From Scilla litardierei (Eukaryota > Streptophyta > Magnoliopsida > Asparagales > Asparagaceae): a stretch of DNA of 64,000 nucleotides. Location: assembly GCA_030789695.1 (NCBI GenBank), contig CM061132.1, positions 30,342,418-30,406,417 of the forward strand, given 5' to 3'. Within the stretch, counting starts at the first letter, position 1. Each line of letters begins with the position of its first letter. Shown here in pieces: positions 48,109 through 59,524 of this stretch. A program made the position numbers and the translations under genes. The notes under the pieces are model-generated. The model ran no database searches and was not told the DNA's origin. It saw only the letters and a program-made list of their open reading frames with translations.

Positions 48109-48524
48109 GTTCAATGGTAAAAGCCCATGTACCATTTGCCCGTTGAGCTTATGTGGTTTAAGGAGGCGGTTGATAATGTGCTCATAAATGGCGGGAGGAG
48201 TGGACAACAATTATGGCTATTTATAAGGAATGATCGTGCCACCATAATTGGTGACCGTTATTCCCCAACGTCATTGAACAGACACTCCAGTCTATAAATA
48301 AAGAGGAGACAAAGGATGTAACGACCAGTATTTTTAGCACTGTTTGGTCGTGGTGTGGCAGTATTTCATTTTTTAGTTTTCCGTGTATTTATTTACCACC
48401 ATAGCCTATTACTTTTACCCTTACACTAATTAACCTAATTAATCCTAATCAATCTGTTGGCAACCTCCTCTTTTCCATCTGTCGGCAGCCACCTTCTCCC
48501 CTTCATCAATTGCCAGCACACGCC

Positions 48525-50351
48525 TGATCGCGCCCCGGATACACGTCCCGGAGCGGCGACATTGTAGTCTTACCGCAAGCGCACGGTGTAGCGGTGAGCA
48601 GGTATTGAACACAGGGAGGCCTAATAACAGTGTCTTCTTCAATCACCTGGCTATAGGAAAAGTCGAGAAATGTTCGTAAATATGCGGTCACAGTCGTTCA
48701 AATGTATAAAAGAAATAACAAATTAATAAAGACGCCTAGGGATAGGGAATCCCCGCTACTTGTCGTATCTCATCATTGTGACTCATAGGTTTCACAATTG
48801 CTAGACTTGAAATTTGGGTGAACTAGTTGCAACTAAATGTGAAACCAAGCTCACGCTCTCGCGCTATTGCCGGTCTATAGTCAACCTAGGGTAGGGTCCA
48901 ATCTCTTGCAAACCCTAACCTAGGCAAACTAGCGTGAAGAACAACATCATCGTTCAATCGTATCTCAAGCCCACTCTCGTGCAAACTCGAGCTACGACCT
49001 AGGTTGGGATAGTTCCTACCCGTCCAATCTCTTGCAAACGGGTATTGGTATAGAATTGCAATAGAAAACCCTAGTTTCGGTCCAATCTCTTGCAAACCGA
49101 TTCCGGAGAAATTCAATTGCAACCCAATTCGAATATCTACGGCTTCCTATCGAATTGGGATCTAATCTCTTGCAAATCCCAATCGGTATGAATCCCTAGC
49201 TATTCGTATTATAGCAATCCCAAACTAACCCTAATCAATCCTAGCAATAGTTTCACCAATTCATCATAAATTCGAAATTGGGCTCGTAGGGTTCATCCCT
49301 ACGCCCTAAGACGATGAACTACTCACAATTCATAATAAAATGCAATAGAAATTCACAATCAAAATCAATAGAATTCGTTGCTATATTCAAAATATCAATA
49401 AAAATGGAGTTTTTGAGGGAGAGAGAGACAAACCAATGAAGAACAAGATAGCATCCAACGAAATCTCACTTTTCTCTCCTCCCTAAAAGCTAAATCTAAT
49501 CACTAAAAAGTTAATCTAAAAAAAGGCTGCAAAAAGTTTTGGAAAAGCCCCCTAAACTAGGTTAAAAACTGGGGTTAAATACCCCCCAAAATCGCCCAAA
49601 AAATCCTGACGAAAATGCCCCTGCGCAGCCTCAAAATCGCAGTTTACGCTACAGGCAGCGCGGCTCATTCGGCCGAGTGACAAATGTCACTCGGCCGAGT
49701 GAGAGAACCTGACTAAATCCAGAGAGTTGGGGGTCTTGGGGGTCGTCTCCTCGGGAGTCACTCGGCCGAGTGACTTATCTTCACTCGGCCGATGGGCGTT
49801 CTTCACTCTGGCGGACGGTCTTTCGTCACTCGGCCGAGTCGGTCATCGGGACTGTACAGACGAAAAACAGAGAGTTCAGCATCTTTTGTTGCCGTCGTCT
49901 TGGCTCCACTCGGGCGAGGGGGTCTCCGTGGTTCGGCCGAGTGACATGGCGATGCTCGGCCGAGTGCACGCTGATATAGCTCTGTTGCGTGTCCGATCTG
50001 GCTGGCCGAGCGGGCTGTCTATGCTCGGCCGAGTGACTCCTTCACTTGGCCGAGTGGCATGCTGAAAATGCCCATTCTTCAAGTTTTTGCCTCCTCGTCG
50101 CTCCTACGACGTTCTTTCTTCTTCCACTCCTCTCCAATCGCAAAATACCCCTCAAGAGAGTCGTCGGTGACACTCCGGAGTGGGTGCATCTCAGAATCAC
50201 TCCAAATCGCTCCAAATCTCCTGAAATACGACAAAAACAACAAATCGTGAAAAGCATCGCAATATTGTCGAATAAACGTGAAAAACACGATTTGAGCGAT
50301 CTAAATGGCATGCAAACATGCGGAAAAAAGGTGTAAAATATGGAGTGATCA
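48525..50351 (-). repeat. Athila 3' LTR (1827 bp)
   Basis: The plus-strand reading runs tgatcgcgcc ... ggagtgatca. A spaced motif 'ccaatctcttgcaaa' recurs about five times at 48898-49180. The CTCGGCCGAG array lies at 49668-50054, which is the U3 side in the element's own orientation. Confidence 0.95.
49668..50054 (-). promoter_or_regulatory. Palindrome array in Athila U3, 21-23 nt spacing
   Basis: Decamers CTCGGCCGAG (core of cactcggccgagtg) or close variants start at 49668, 49690, 49761, 49784, 49806, 49829, 49909, 49932, 49955, 50001, 50024 and 50045. Steps within runs are 22; 23, 22, 23; 23, 23, then 46, 23, 21. The right LTR keeps the same array (for example 60668 and 60690). CpG-rich and self-complementary. 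Confidence 0.9.
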
Positions 50352-52264
50352 AAATCCCCCAAGCTTACCTCTTACTCGTCCTCGAGGAAGATAAGTAAAA
50401 AGCGAACCCGGTGGATAAAGATAAAGAAAACGGCGGAAAGGCGGAAAACGGAAAACGAAAAACAAAATAGAGAACGAAGAGGGAAGTTGCTAGATCATTT
50501 TCTCAGGACGTGGGTTTTGCATACTCATATAGCATGCATCGAATATAAAACACATGTCAAAGACTTTTATTTTGATATCATAGTATAATGGTGCATTTGA
50601 AATAGAAAACCCAAGAATATCAATATAGCATGAAAAATGGAATAATTCTAAGATTAACATCGTCTGAAGCATCTAAAGCGGTATACAATATCGTAGATCA
50701 CACACTTTTCAATTGAATGCTTTCTATAAGGAGTATAAGAGATATCACACGATAGAGTAGAAAGAATAGAAAGAGTGTGGTTTTCATGAAATGAATGCTA
50801 AGCATAGATTTCTGGATTTCGTAAAACTTTAGCAATATCACCGAATATAAACTATTACTTAGCCTAGGTTGTCATGCACCGTCAAGTAGTCACTCTCTCA
50901 CACATCATTGGATTCTCTCCCCCAAGCTTATCTATAAGCGTGGTGGCATATACAAAACGATATTTACATCCCCGTTTCTTATGAAGCTCCAAAAGTCAAA
51001 GAAAACAAAAATAAAAGCAAAAGAGGGAAGAAAGAGAGAAAGGATATGAGATGGGATCGTTTTCAAATCTTTTTTTTTCTTTTTTTTTTTCCTTTTTCTT
51101 TTTTTTTCATAATGGAATATTTACACAAATGATCCCAAATCAAAGAGAAGGATATACAAGTATTTTTTCTGGGTTTTGGGGAATTTGGAGCATGTGATTT
51201 TAATAACGGGGGAATACCAATAATAGAATCGCTAAAGGGGAGATTCACCAATGAAATTAAAATAGAGAAATAATGTTCAAGATATGTGAAGAAAGAAATA
51301 AATGTATCTCTCGGTTCACTCTATAGGACGTGCATGACAACTTCAGCAGGGTAATATAATCTACTCAGTTTAATCTCAAAAAGTAAACTAATCCAGATTT
51401 ATCAAAGCTAGCAAACATTCAATCAACCCGAAGTGAAGCGTACAAATCATGCAATAAGAAGTGATATGAGAAAAGAAAGCAGTACTCCAGATATAAGCAT
51501 CAATGCATGAATCTTGGTGCGTTTTCTACGTTAACATACATATGAATCATCAGACATCAGTTAATAATAGAATTTCATCCATTTTCATACGGAAAAAGAG
51601 AGTGGGTTACTATTTCTAAATGCAAAGCAGAACATAGCATATGATATCAAAAATAAAAAGCTATGACATGACAAATATAGCATGCATATAGAGAAAAGCT
51701 AACACCACGTAATCATCATCACAGAAAAGTCGTCTCTAGCAAAAGATGAAAGAAAACAAAGATAAACGAAAATAAAACTATTTACAATGCAGCACACAAG
51801 GAAAATAAGAAAAACGTGATGCATGGTAAAAAAATGAAAAAGTGATGAAAAATGGGTGCAAAAGTGGAAAAACGTGAAAAAACTAAAAATAAAAGGTGAT
51901 AAAAGCAAAAAGTGTGAGAACTCACTCCCCCAAGCTAAAGTGCACAGTGTCCTCAATGTGCGAAGTGTGGCACACCGAGAGACGGGTAATGGGTGGGGGG
52001 GTGGGCATGCATGCATGATAAAAAGAAATAAAAATAACAAAATGAAAAATATGATGCGAATGTGATGCATGCAATGATAAGAGTGATGCAGATATGTGTG
52101 TGTCACCAAAAATACGCTCCCTCACTCCCGAAAAAGGATATAGAATGATATGATCAAAATGTGGAAAAAAATAGTGAGGGGTGGGGGTGGGCAAAAATCA
52201 TCAGGACCAAGCAGAGAATGGGCAGCATAACGACAAAAAAAAATCGGTGGCATCATGGGTGTGC
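50352..52264 (-). other. Athila 3' non-coding tail with repeated polypurine tracts
   Basis: Non-coding, A-rich on plus with a poly-T run at 51068-51110. The word TCCCCCAAGCT (plus), AGCTTGGGGGA on the element strand, occurs at 50355 (next to the LTR, the functional tract), 50918 and 51926, and once more at 55624 near the pol stop. This mirrors the repeated tracts of the Sirevirus. Confidence 0.75.
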
Positions 52265-54306
52265 CTAAGCTGGTGGTGCTGCGCCATCTCCGTCCTGAGG
52301 TGGAGGTGGGGGTGGTGGTGGCTGGGTAACAGTCTGCTGGGTGGGTGGTGGTCGTGGCAGTCGCTCGAGAATCTGGGTCAGGCAAAAGTGAATGCTGGGA
52401 AGTAGCTCGAGGCGATGCTGCATGGCGGTGACTGTGGAAGACAGGGCCCTAAAATCGCCCCTGAGTCCGCTCATCGCCCCCTCAAGAGCGCGAACGCTCT
52501 GAACTAAGGCGTCAGGGGGAGGTGGAGCGGAGGGACGTACAGGTCTAGGCTGAGCAGGTCGGGGCTGTCTAATATGGGCAGTGTAGGTGATCGGGACAGC
52601 GGGCATGGGTGGTAAGGGTGATGTGCTCACTAGTGGATGCCCAGCCTCAGTGCGAGGCTGGGACGCAGGCTGGTGTGAGGTGGAAGCAGCAGCAGTGGGG
52701 GTGGAAGACAAAATCGGTGACGAGGTGGCAAGAGAGGTCAGTGACATAGACGTGGGGACAGACGTCACGACACTCTCAGATAGAACAGCTACGGTGGAGA
52801 CCGAAGGGTCGACCGCTGGGGAGGAAGTGTGGGGTCCAAAAGGTGATACCCCAGCAGAGATCAAAGTGGATAGGGTCTCCACGACGGACGCAAAGGAAGA
52901 CTCGTCGCTCTCAAGTATGGTGGGTGGATGCTCGGGTAGCAGAGAGGTGGGTGGCTCAACCGACAAGGGGCACAACAGAGGTGGGGGTGGTGGTAGATGG
53001 GGTGGGCGTGGAGGACGGCTCAGCAATTGTACTCCCGACACTGGCAGAAGTGGGGACAGAAGTGTCGGGAGCGGCAAAAAGTGCAGGCTCAGGCTGAGGG
53101 AACACAGGGTCTACAGGTGCAGGGGGTGCCTGCTCAGCCTCCTCGGCCTCAAGCACGTAGGTGGCGGGGATCAGGAGATCCATCGCCGGAAGCCAGTCCT
53201 CGTGTGCTGGTCCTATGTGTGTCCGAGAAGGGGCTCGGAAGGACCATGTAGTCAGCACCGAATGGACCGTGCAACCATACCCAGTGCCGCTGGTCGTGCG
53301 GATGAAGCATCTTCATCCGGGCCATGACGTCTATCGAAAGTGAAGTGGGGCCCAGATGTCGATGTAGGTCGGCCGAAAGGTCCTCGCCGGTCATCAGGGC
53401 TAGCAGGGTGATCAGGCCACCGCAACATATTGGGGAGCGAGCGCCCACCGATACGATGATGCGGTCTAAAAACCAGCTAGCGACGTCAATCTCAACAGCG
53501 GGGACCATCGTAACACCATCCCTATCAAGAACTCTGGGGCGAGTCATCGCGTAGAGCATATAGAGCTCAGGCGTCGACATCGTCCCAGGCTCGTACCTCG
53601 CTAGAAAGGTGGTCGCCATAAGGCGATGTGCTATGCGGAGGCAGGGGTGGACTATGGCCTTGGCCTTGGCCCTACTAGGGTCAAAGGCCTGCGGTAAACC
53701 TGTGATCCGGGCCCAAAAGGCGTGTGAATCGAAGGATGGGGGAGGGATGTGTGTGGGGGCGTAGGCTCGGCCGGGCGTGGGGACTGCGGGCCACTGAAAG
53801 AACGCTCGAAGCATATCGAGAGTGATCTGACACTCTCGATCCATAAGTCTAAAGGAGCATCCCTCATCGGTCTGGGCGATCGAGCTGAGTACCTCGAGTG
53901 TCGGGCGGACGTAGGTGTCCGCCGACACAGAAAGAAAATCTCGCCAACCCACGTTGTCGTACAACATGAGCATCCCCTCGAGTACCCCCAGGTGGTCTAG
54001 GTCTGCAAGGTGTGCGAACCTGGAGGGCACTATCGAGCGCTGGGCGATACGCTCAAAAACGACGCGATGTGCATCGTCTCGGAACGTAATACCCAGCGGC
54101 CCGACGATAGGAGCCGGTGGTGGCTGTGGGTGGATGGGCTCGGCTGGGAGTGGCTGTGGGTCGACTGGATCGGTAGGATGTGGCTGTGTGGGGTGAGGTG
54201 GTGTAGGCGGAGGAGAGTCCTCCATCTCGTGGGAGGGGCCGGGCTCATCCGGTCGCTTCCGCTTGGCGGAAGCTCTCCTAGTGCGTGGCCGTGTTCGGGG
54301 CGGCAT
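52265..54306 (-). pseudogene. Athila extra ORF (ATHILA ORF-1/env-like)
   Basis: ATG at 54306 on the minus strand. It has an N-terminal Arg/Lys-rich segment (R-T-R-P-R-T-R-R-A-S-A-K-R-K-R) resembling a nuclear-localisation signal, then a Pro-rich stretch. A folded part follows with R-S-I-V-P-S-R-F, V-G-W-R-D-F-L, T-L-E-V-L-S-S-I and F-R-L, matching the general pattern of the ATHILA ORF-1 family (PF03078). The first frame ends at 53149 (385 aa). The protein-like reading continues in another frame from 53258 and then in the 53077-52265 frame, with acidic, Ser/Thr/Pro-rich sequence, a possible coiled coil and a poly-Pro end. At least two frameshifts are implied, unless an intron is removed. The role of this ORF is unknown; it occupies the place called env-like in Athila elements. 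Confidence 0.75.
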
Positions 54307-54846
54307 GTGTGCCCCGAGTGATCACCCAACGAATGGAAAAAATACGGCGTGCTAAAATAAATGGAACGAAGGTATCTGAACATGTCGCGAGAGCAAAACA
54401 GCAGATGCGTGCGAAGACGCCGACTCCACAAGGCCAAAAGCGCGCCCCGGAAGCTCCCCTAAGCTCCCCAAGATAGCCTGCACATCAAACAACGATATCA
54501 GCGTGTAAAATTCAAAATACATGGCGGGTTAGGGGTATAATAGATAAATAATGAAATTAATTTGATTTAGGGGCTCGATTAGTGCATGGATCGTCGAAAA
54601 ATACGAGAAAATAGAGAAATGGGGCGAAATCGGGGGTACCAGAGGTTGGCCGGTGGTCGGTCGGAGCGACGGCGATCGTCGGCCGGCGGAGGCGCGGCGG
54701 TCGGACCGGCGGGCACGGTGGTCGGACGAGTGAGCGGTTGCAGCGGGCGAGCGAGGGTTGAAGAGGCGCGGGTTCGGGTGATCAAAAATTGTGTCGCTTC
54801 GAATTCCGCGTCGAGCCCGCGTCAGCTTATATAGGATTAGTTACGA

Positions 54847-55162
54847 CTCGGCCGAGTGATCGTAACGAAATTATTTTTTAAAAACTCTTCGCCGCTTACG
54901 ACTCGGCCGAGTGGATTTGTCACACTCGGCCGAGTGGAAAGAGTCCATTCGGCCGAGTGGCACAAGCTACTCGGCAATTCTCACCCTAGGAGCGTATCAG
55001 TTTCACTCGGCCGAGTGAAGATATATACTCGACCGAGTGGAAATTTATGCTGAAATCACAAAAAAGAACAGAGAGTTGGGTGCAACAGACTTCCCTCGTT
55101 GGTGCACCACTCGGGCGGACGTCGTTGGTTGCTCGGCCGAGTGGCTATGGTACTCGGCCGAG
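54847..55162 (-). promoter_or_regulatory. Second Athila palindrome array, between pol and the extra ORF
   Basis: CTCGGCCGAG-type decamers start at 54847, 54902, 54925, 54948, 54970, 55006, 55028, 55110, 55132 and 55153. Steps inside runs are 23, 23, 22; 22; 22, 21. It lies just upstream, on the element strand, of the extra ORF at 54306, the same relative place as the Sirevirus internal array. Confidence 0.9.
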
Positions 55163-55607
55163 TGAGGCTCTGTTTTCTGCTGTGATGCTCCGTTTTGGCT
55201 CAAATCTCTGTTTTTCTTCTTTCAGGTGGTTTCTTCCTTCTCCTAAGCCTCGAGCGCATTCCTTGAGCGCTCTTCTTCACCTTGGCCATCCTCAAAATGA
55301 TAGATATCCCTTTCTCCTCTCCTGTCAAAGAAAATAGGACCCGTTGTCACAATTTTTCGGGCAAACGACTCAAAAACACTAATAAAGTCTAAAACAAAAA
55401 TAAAAACCAAAGTAGAAAAAATGCGATAACCGTCGGGTTGCCTCCCGACAAGCGCTCGTTTAAGGTCTTGAGCTCGACCCCTTTAAATTTTCAATTTAGC
55501 GCGGTATGTTGGGTGCATATGGGATGCACCCATCGAATTTGCCGGGAAGACCGCTCGGATTTGGATCATGATGGGGTGTGGTCTTCCTCAGCGCCCCTTC
55601 AACTCGG

Positions 55608-58600
55608 TCAATGTTGGGGTGGCTCCCCCAAGCTAGAGCTTGCTCCGGTCTTCGACTTTGCCGGTGACACCAATCGTCGTATCGGTGGAGCTTTCTTCGG
55701 AGTCCTCAACTTCGAGAGCTTGCAGAGCTCCCGTATTCTTGCGACATCAGCGTCGCCATCATCAATCGCCATGGAGATATCGGGGGAGTGCTCCATCTTC
55801 TCTTCCTCGGCCAAATTTAGGCCTTCTTCGAAGCTATCTTCGTAGGGTGCGCCGATGGAGTGAGGGATCACCTCTTCGATGACCTCGTCGAGGAGGTATG
55901 AAAGGTCATCCGGCCATCTCTTGAGTAGATATATTCTATTTACTTCGCCCATAGGGACTCCTTCGGAATAATGCTTTAGACGTTGCCCATTCACCTTGAA
56001 CGTGGCTCCGTCTTTCCCTTCCAATTCAAAAGCTCCTCCCGGTTGTATGTGTTTGATGGTGAAAGGTCCGGACCACCGTGACCTCAACTTCCCGGGGAAT
56101 AGTTGGAGTCGGGAATTATATAGCAAGACTTTATCTCCAACCTTGAAGTTTGTGACAGTTATGCGGGCGTCGTGGAGAATCTTTGTCCTTTCTTTGTAAA
56201 TTCTTGAGCTCTCGTAGGCATCCCTTCTAATTTCGTCGAGCTCATTGATGTCCAAGAGTCGCCTCACCGCCGCACTCTTATATTCATAATTGAGGGTCTT
56301 GATGGCCCAATATGCGCGGTGCTCCAATTCTACCGGTAGGTGACAAGCTTTCCCATAAACAAGTCGGAACGACGTGGTGCCAATGGGAGTTCGAAAGGCC
56401 GTGCGATATGCCCATAGGGCATCGTTTAGCTTCATGGACCAATCTTTTCTAGATTGATATACGGTCTTTTCAAGAATTTGCTTCATTTCTCTATTTGAAA
56501 CCTCCACTTGTCCGCTCGTTTGAGGGTGGTAGGCCATGCCAATCCTATGGTTTACCCCGTACTTTTTCAACATAGCTTCAAATTTGTTTTCAATAAAGTG
56601 GCTTCCCCCGTCGCTTATCAAAGTACGGGGCACCCCAAAGCGCGGGAAAATATTCTGCTTGAAAAACTTTGAGACAACCCTTGCGTCATTGGTAGGGGTG
56701 GCGATGGCTTCTACCCATTTGGAGACGTAGTCCACGACCAATAAGATATACTTGTTACCCTTGCTTGACGGAAATGGTCCCATGAAGTCCACTCCCCAAC
56801 AATCAAAGAGCTCAATCTCTAGAATGGGCTTCATTGGCATCTAATTTCGTTTGGAAATATTTCCGGTCCGTTGGCATCTATCGCACGCCTTGACGAAGTC
56901 GTGCGTGTCTCTAAACATGGTTGGCCAAAAGAATCCACTCTGCAATATCTTAGCGGTAGTCTTAGAAGCGGCGTGATGTCCCCCGCATGGCATACCATGG
57001 CAATGCAAGATGATGGAGATGGCCTCCTCCTTAGAAACACATCTCCGGATAACCCCATCCTTGCATATCTTAAAGAGATACGGATCTTCCCAGAAATAGC
57101 TACGGACCTCATGCATAAACCTCCTCTTTTGCTGTGTGGGCATCCCGCATGGTTTAATCCCACAAGCCAAGTAATTGACATAGTCCACGTACCAAGGAAC
57201 TTCTCCGGTCCTTATGGCGTATAGCTTCTCATCAACAAAGGAGTCATCGATGGGCAAGCTTTCGTCCTCCTTGTCGCGAATAAGCCTAGATAAATGATCC
57301 GCCACAACGTTGTCCGTACCCTTCTTATCTCTGATTTCCAAGTCAAACTCTTGCAATAGAAGTATCCACCTTATCAACCTAGGTTTGGCCTCTTTCTTGT
57401 TTAGGAGATACTTCAATGCCGCATGGTCGGTGTGGACAATTACCTTGGATCCAAGGAGATACGAGCGGAACTTCTCAATGGAATACACGACCGCTAGGAG
57501 TTCTTTCTCCGTAGTTATGTAATTTTTCTGTGTGTCATCCAACGTTTTGCTTGCATAGAATATTGCATGAAGCTTTCTATCTTTCCTTTGCCCCAATACC
57601 GCTCCAATGGCTTGGTCACTTGCATCACACATGAGCTCAAAGGGAATGCTCCAATCCGGTGGTTGTATGATGGGCGCAGAAATTAGTGCTTCCTTCAATG
57701 TGTTGAACGCTCGCAAACATTCTCCTGAAAAAACAAACGGAGCATCTTTAGCTAGCAAGGAGGTAAGGGGCCGGGCAATCAAGGCGAAATCCTTGATGAA
57801 GCGTCGGTAAAACCCCGCATGACCAAGAAAACCCCTAATGCCCTTAACATTAATAGGAGGAGGGAGTTTCTCGATTACCTCAATCTTCGCCTTATCAACC
57901 TCAATCCCTCTTGAGGAGACAAGGTGCCCAAGCACTATCCCTTCGGTGACCATGAAATGACATTTCTCCCAATTAAGAGTAAAATTATTTTGCTGACATC
58001 TTTTAAGTACTTTGGTAAGATTAGCCAAACAAGAATCAAACTCACTTCCATAAACTGAGAAATCATCCATGAAAACTTCCATAATATTTTCAATATAGTC
58101 GAAAAAGATGGAGGTCATGCATCTCTGAAAGGTTGCAGGTGCATTACAAAGGCCAAAAGGCATTCTACGGTAAGCGTAAGTGCCATAAGGACAAGTAAAA
58201 GTAGTCTTTTCTTGGTCGTCTTCATGCAAAGGGATTTGAAAAAACCCAGAATACCCATCCAAGTAACAAAAGTATTTATGTTTAGCAAGCCGTTCAAGCA
58301 TTTGATCTATGAAGGGTAGTGGGTAATGGTCTTTTCGGGTGGCTTTATTCAGTTTTCGATAATCAATGCACATCCGCCATCCCGTGACAGTGCGTGTAGA
58401 AATGGGCTCTCCTTTTTCATTTTTTATAACGGTCATCCCCTCTTTCTTGGGGACGACGTGAACGGGACTAACCCATCTACTGTCAGAGATAGGGTAGATA
58501 ATTCCGGCCTCGAGCAATTTTAGGATTTCCTTCTTGACTACCTCTTTCATATTCAGGTTCAACCGCCTTTGAGGTTCAATAGAAGTGTCTTCAGTGTTTT

Positions 58601-59357
58601 CCAAGTGGATCCTATGCGTGCATAGCCTAGGGCTTATTCCCTTAAGATCAGAGATAGTGCAGCCAAGGACATCCTTGTGAGCCCTAAGGACTTCTAATAG
58701 TTTTTCAAGTTGATCTTGGCCAAGGTGGGCATTAACAATCACCGGGAATGTCAATTTACTACCCAAGAAAGCATACCTTAGATTCGACAGTAATTGTTTA
58801 AGCTCTACCTCAAAGGGTGTCGTACCCTCTGCTTCGTCACCTTGTGTGAATTTGGCTTCTCCTTCAACATCCGAGTTTAGCTCACTCTCGAGTGGAGGCT
58901 CAGATTCGCTTCCTAGTGAGGACGGTGCATCTGAATAGACGCTCTCCAATTCTGCGCTTGCATCGATAGGACCACCACCTTGCTCCGGTTCATTCCTGAG
59001 ATCAAGAAATACGTCAGCAAATTCATAAATGCAAGAGTGGGGGTCATAGAGTGTATCTACCTGAATATCGGTTTGTTCGAAGTATTCCTCGGGAGTGTAG
59101 TACTCTTCGACACATGCTCTTTTGCCTTCAAAATATAGCTTGTCGTCCATCACATCAACTCTGATATCGCCCCCAATAGTCCCATCCGGGGAGATTTGAT
59201 CCATCACGAAGCTAGCAAACAGTTGTTCGACGGGGTCCTCGAAATTAATAGCAAAAGCTCCGGTAGCGTAGACCTCATCAATAAGTTCATTGAGGAGCTC
59301 CGCAAAAGATTCATCATCTCCCTGGCCAGACTCAGTCATTGGAATTGCATCCCCCAT
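55608..59357 (-). pseudogene. pol: Athila pol (RT, RNase H, integrase), one in-frame stop
   Basis: Read from ATG 59357 to the stop at 55608, a frame of 1249 codons with a single TAG at 56841-56843. The first roughly 250 residues are acidic and unfamiliar; then comes [16 protein letters not shown], the usual lead-in to Athila RT. RT has F-M-D-D-F as its active site. RNase H has M-C-D-A-S-D, E-K-E-L-L-A and H-T-D-H-A-A-L. The integrase zinc finger is H-C-H...H-H...C-D-R-C, and the core has [14 protein letters not shown] and V-E-V-S-N-R-E (D-D-E triad intact), ending in a C-terminal [10 protein letters not shown] segment. No protease D-T/S-G motif or Gag precedes it. The stop (TAG replacing Glu) falls between the zinc finger and the core. 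Confidence 0.93.
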
Positions 59358-59500
59358 TTTACCTGTTAAGATCTTGTGGAAAATTTCGGGAGGGCTTGCA
59401 AAATAGGGCTGTAAACAGAGTTAGAAAAGAATGAAGAAATAAAGAAAGAAATTGAAGAGAAATAACCGGGTGATCGAAATCGAACTCTGTCAAAATGCCC

Positions 59501-59518
59501 TCCCCGGCAACGGCGCCA
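59501..59518 (-). other. Athila primer-binding site
   Basis: The minus strand reads TGGCGCCGTTGCCGGGGA six bases after the 5' LTR, the standard Athila site. Confidence 0.93.
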
Positions 59519-59524
59519 AAAACT

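Noticed and set aside
49727..50362. Overlapping frames in the Athila LTR
   Set aside because: They coincide with the palindrome array and non-coding LTR, and are duplicated in the other LTR.
52587..53327. Plus-strand frame of 246 codons opposite the Athila extra ORF
   Set aside because: GC-rich shadow of the Pro/Ser-rich minus-strand ORF, with no recognisable domain.
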